NCBI GenBank assembly: GCA_023439605.1
Contig: JAEXNS010000074.1
Span: 1 to 15,672, forward strand
Reading direction: 5' to 3'
DNA from: Bacillota bacterium
GTDB taxonomy: Bacteria; Bacillota; Clostridia; Oscillospirales; Ruminococcaceae
Length of the DNA stretch: 15,672 bases
Below are positions 13,913-15,672 of the stretch, piece after piece. The notes below the pieces were generated by a model. It ran no database searches and had not been told where the DNA came from. It was given only the letters and a program-made list of their open reading frames with translations. The translations under genes and the position numbers were made by a program. Within the stretch, counting starts at the first letter, position 1; every line of letters starts with the position of its first letter.

Positions 13913-14797
13913 TTATTTTAAAGTTGCAGTATATTTTTCTAATAAAATTTCAGGTTTATATGATAGTTTCGCTTTTCTTAACCCTTCTTCACCTAAGTCT
14001 TCCTCTCTATTTATATAGTTAAATTCACTACAATTATGAATTAGAAATTGTTGATTTATCATTGGATATGCACCTTGAATTTCATGGTATGCCTTTTCAA
14101 TGTGAACAATAAAAGTATCGGAACATAATTTTTCTCCTATAGTAAAAGCTACAACTTCTCCATCTATTCGCAATAATCCACCTTTAAAATCCAAAACAAA
14201 GAAATTTTCAAATGCTTTTTTTATAGCACATTTTTCATGTATTAAACTCTGATCATCATTACAAAAATACTTTTTGCACCAATCATGACTCATTTTAACA
14301 CATTCATTTAAATTATTTTCATTTATATTTTCATAAATCCAATTATTTTCTTTAAACCTTGATATATGATTTCTTTTACTGTGCATTTTTTTCCCTGATA
14401 AATTAATAAGTTTTTCTGCCGAATATATATAATCAAATTCATCTCTATTTTCTATAAATTCAAATTTTTCTGGGAAAACTTCTTCTAGAAGTGTAACATT
14501 TTCTTTTGTAATTCCTCTTAATTTAAATTTTTTTCCCTTTTCAAAAGAATCAGCCATTAATTTTTCTATTATACTTTTTACATCTCCTTTTCCAGCTGGA
14601 AAAGTATAAATGTCAGATGATTTCCAGTTGCTTTTCAAACAATAAAATCCATCAAGTAAAGTAAATTCTATTTTATTTGCACATTGCCATATGAAATTAT
14701 TACCAAACGAATACTCGCTTCCTTTATAATCAGCTTTCTCCAAATATTTAATTATGACATCCCTATCACTTAATTCTACTTCTTTAAATTCTAACAT
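13913..14797 (-). CDS. DUF2156 protein (phosphatidylglycerol lysyltransferase C-terminal-like)
   Basis: This belongs to PF09924, the soluble double-GNAT-fold domain that in MprF transfers an aminoacyl group from charged tRNA to phosphatidylglycerol. Here the domain stands alone: 294 residues, no membrane segments. Features seen: an N-terminal first GNAT-like half with YSFGNNFIW (29-37), a KKMHSKRNHISRF motif (136-148), and the C-terminal NREEDLGEEGLRKAKLSYKP stretch (263-282), which is the family's most conserved region. Stand-alone members in Clostridia have no established substrate, so lipid lysylation should not be assumed. AAGGAG lies five bases before the ATG. It is the first gene of a two-gene unit with the GNAT gene, downstream of the hairpin at 14831-14862. 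Confidence 0.88.
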   Translation of the reverse strand: MLEFKEVELSDRDVIIKYLEKADYKGSEYSFGNNFIWQCANKIEFTLLDGFYCLKSNWKSSDIYTFPAGKGDVKSIIEKLMADSFEKGKKFKLRGITKENVTLLEEVFPEKFEFIENRDEFDYIYSAEKLINLSGKKMHSKRNHISRFKENNWIYENINENNLNECVKMSHDWCKKYFCNDDQSLIHEKCAIKKAFENFFVLDFKGGLLRIDGEVVAFTIGEKLCSDTFIVHIEKAYHEIQGAYPMINQQFLIHNCSEFNYINREEDLGEEGLRKAKLSYKPEILLEKYTATLK

Positions 14798-14830
14798 AAT
14801 AACTCCTTTTTATTTGTACAAAAACCCCAC

Positions 14831-14862
14831 AAAGCAATACTGTATATAGCCAGTATTGCTTT
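14831..14862 (-). terminator. Hairpin terminator after the TusA-DsrE gene
   Basis: A perfect 12-bp inverted repeat (14831-14842 with 14851-14862) has an 8-base loop. On the minus strand the right arm ends in TTT and is followed by GTGGGGTTTTTG, so the T-run is slightly displaced. It starts eight bases after the stop codon and separates this gene from DUF2156. I see no good promoter between the hairpin and DUF2156, so partial readthrough is possible. Confidence 0.65.
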
Positions 14863-14869
14863 CATAGGT

Positions 14870-15672
14870 TTATATAAATAGTGACATATCAGACTCTTCT
14901 GCATGTGCTATCATTGCAGCTGCTCCACCAGGTTTAACTCCATCTATTAATTCTTCCATTTTAATTCCCATAACATCCATACTCATAGTACAAGCAACTA
15001 ATTCCACTCCATTTTTAATTGATGCTTCAATCAGTTCTTCTAAACTATTTATATTTTTCTTAAACATAATATTTCTAATTAATTTAGGCCCAACCCCAAA
15101 CATGTTCATATTTGACAATTTTAGTTTTTTTGACCCTCTAGGCATCATCATTCCAAACATTTTACTTATAAAATCTTTTGCAACATTTTGTTTTTTAGGT
15201 TTTCTCAACACATTTAAACCCCAAAATGTAAAAAACATAGAAACTTTTCTTCCCATAGAAGCAGCTGCATTTGCAATAATAAATGAAGCTATTGCTTTAT
15301 CTAAATCTCCAGAGAAAACAATAATATTTTTACCATTTGCAGTGCTTACTTCATGATTTACAACTCCACCTTTTTTTATTATAGCTTTTGAAATGCCTTT
15401 TTCAGACTTAATTCCACCAAAGGTATTTCCTGTTCTTCTACACCACGCTTCAACGTCACCTGAAAAAGCAGGATCAGTAGTTTTTATTTCTATAACATCA
15501 CCATCTTCTGCTTTTTGTACAGCTTCTGAAAGCTTCATAATTGGGCCAGGACATTGTAAACCACAAGCATCTACATTGATTGTGGTTGCATTTATAGGAA
15601 CCATTGTTTCGTTATTTAACTTAATATCTTCTTTATATTCATTTTTTCCAAAAACACTGTTCCATAATCTAT
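14870..15672 (-). CDS. C-terminal part of a TusA-DsrE sulfurtransferase protein, probably a CoA-disulfide reductase fusion; truncated by the right window edge
   Basis: The reading frame continues without a stop beyond the ATG at 15604 to the right edge (visible start RLWNSVFGKNEYKEDIK), and that ATG has no ribosome binding site, so the start is outside the window. From that internal Met, residues 8-78 are a TusA-like persulfide carrier with the CPxP motif (VDACGLQCPGP, active Cys 18). Residues 91-244 are a DsrE/DsrF/DrsH-like domain with IIVFSGDLDKA, a FFTFWG motif and conserved Cys 205 in VACTMSMDVMGI. Known: in Firmicutes this pair forms the C-terminus of large FAD-dependent CoA-disulfide/polysulfide reductases with a rhodanese domain; the visible RLWN segment fits the end of such a rhodanese (GGYR). 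The reductase part is inferred, not seen. Likely role: handling of sulfane sulfur in the cytoplasm. Confidence 0.85.
   Translation of the reverse strand, partial: RLWNSVFGKNEYKEDIKLNNETMVPINATTINVDACGLQCPGPIMKLSEAVQKAEDGDVIEIKTTDPAFSGDVEAWCRRTGNTFGGIKSEKGISKAIIKKGGVVNHEVSTANGKNIIVFSGDLDKAIASFIIANAAASMGRKVSMFFTFWGLNVLRKPKKQNVAKDFISKMFGMMMPRGSKKLKLSNMNMFGVGPKLIRNIMFKKNINSLEELIEASIKNGVELVACTMSMDVMGIKMEELIDGVKPGGAAAMIAHAEESDMSLFI

Overview
The window is low-GC DNA with A/T-rich codon use, AGGAG-type ribosome binding sites, sigma-A-like promoters and long intrinsic terminators. With an acid-polymer-anchored (VanY-type) peptidase, PcrA, a DUF2156 protein and a dockerin-bearing secreted protein, it points to an anaerobic Firmicute of class Clostridia, perhaps a gut or fibre-degrading lineage. 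Genus cannot be told from the sequence alone. I see no tRNA, rRNA, CRISPR array, transposase or prophage.

Left region (1-4019): the 3' part of an unrecognised gene runs in from the left edge and ends two bases before a 1159-codon secreted protein. That protein is the most unusual object here. It combines a Gram-positive signal peptide, a nuclease-like N-terminal domain (a PD-(D/E)xK pattern), an FrpC-like calcium-binding module known mainly from Gram-negative type I secreted proteins, two blocks of RTX repeats, and a C-terminal dockerin. A strong hairpin terminator follows it.

Central housekeeping region (4196-11653): enolase has its own near-consensus promoter and a hairpin at the expected mRNA 5' end. 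It converges on pcrA through a perfect 22-bp bidirectional terminator. pcrA is divergent from a three-gene operon encoding an AI-2E-family membrane protein, NadA (4-bp overlap with it) and a membrane-anchored D,D-carboxypeptidase of the VanY type (TTG start). That operon ends in another bidirectional terminator facing a minus-strand gene that fuses a DUF6933-like domain to a pRiA4b ORF-3-like domain.

Right region (12758-15672, all minus strand): a GNAT acetyltransferase and a DUF2156 protein form a two-gene unit, separated by a hairpin terminator from a TusA-DsrE-like sulfur-carrier protein. The reading frame of the last one is open to the right edge, so it is the C-terminal part of a larger protein, probably the CoA-disulfide reductase/rhodanese/TusA/DsrE fusion common in Firmicutes.

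Two intergenic spacers, about 7.2 kb apart, carry copies of the same GC-rich element of about 75 bp. It can fold into a closing stem around two hairpins. One hairpin is identical in stem sequence in both copies, while the outer arms differ in sequence but still pair. This looks like a dispersed structured repeat family (REP/MITE-like or a structured RNA) and is the second item most worth following up.
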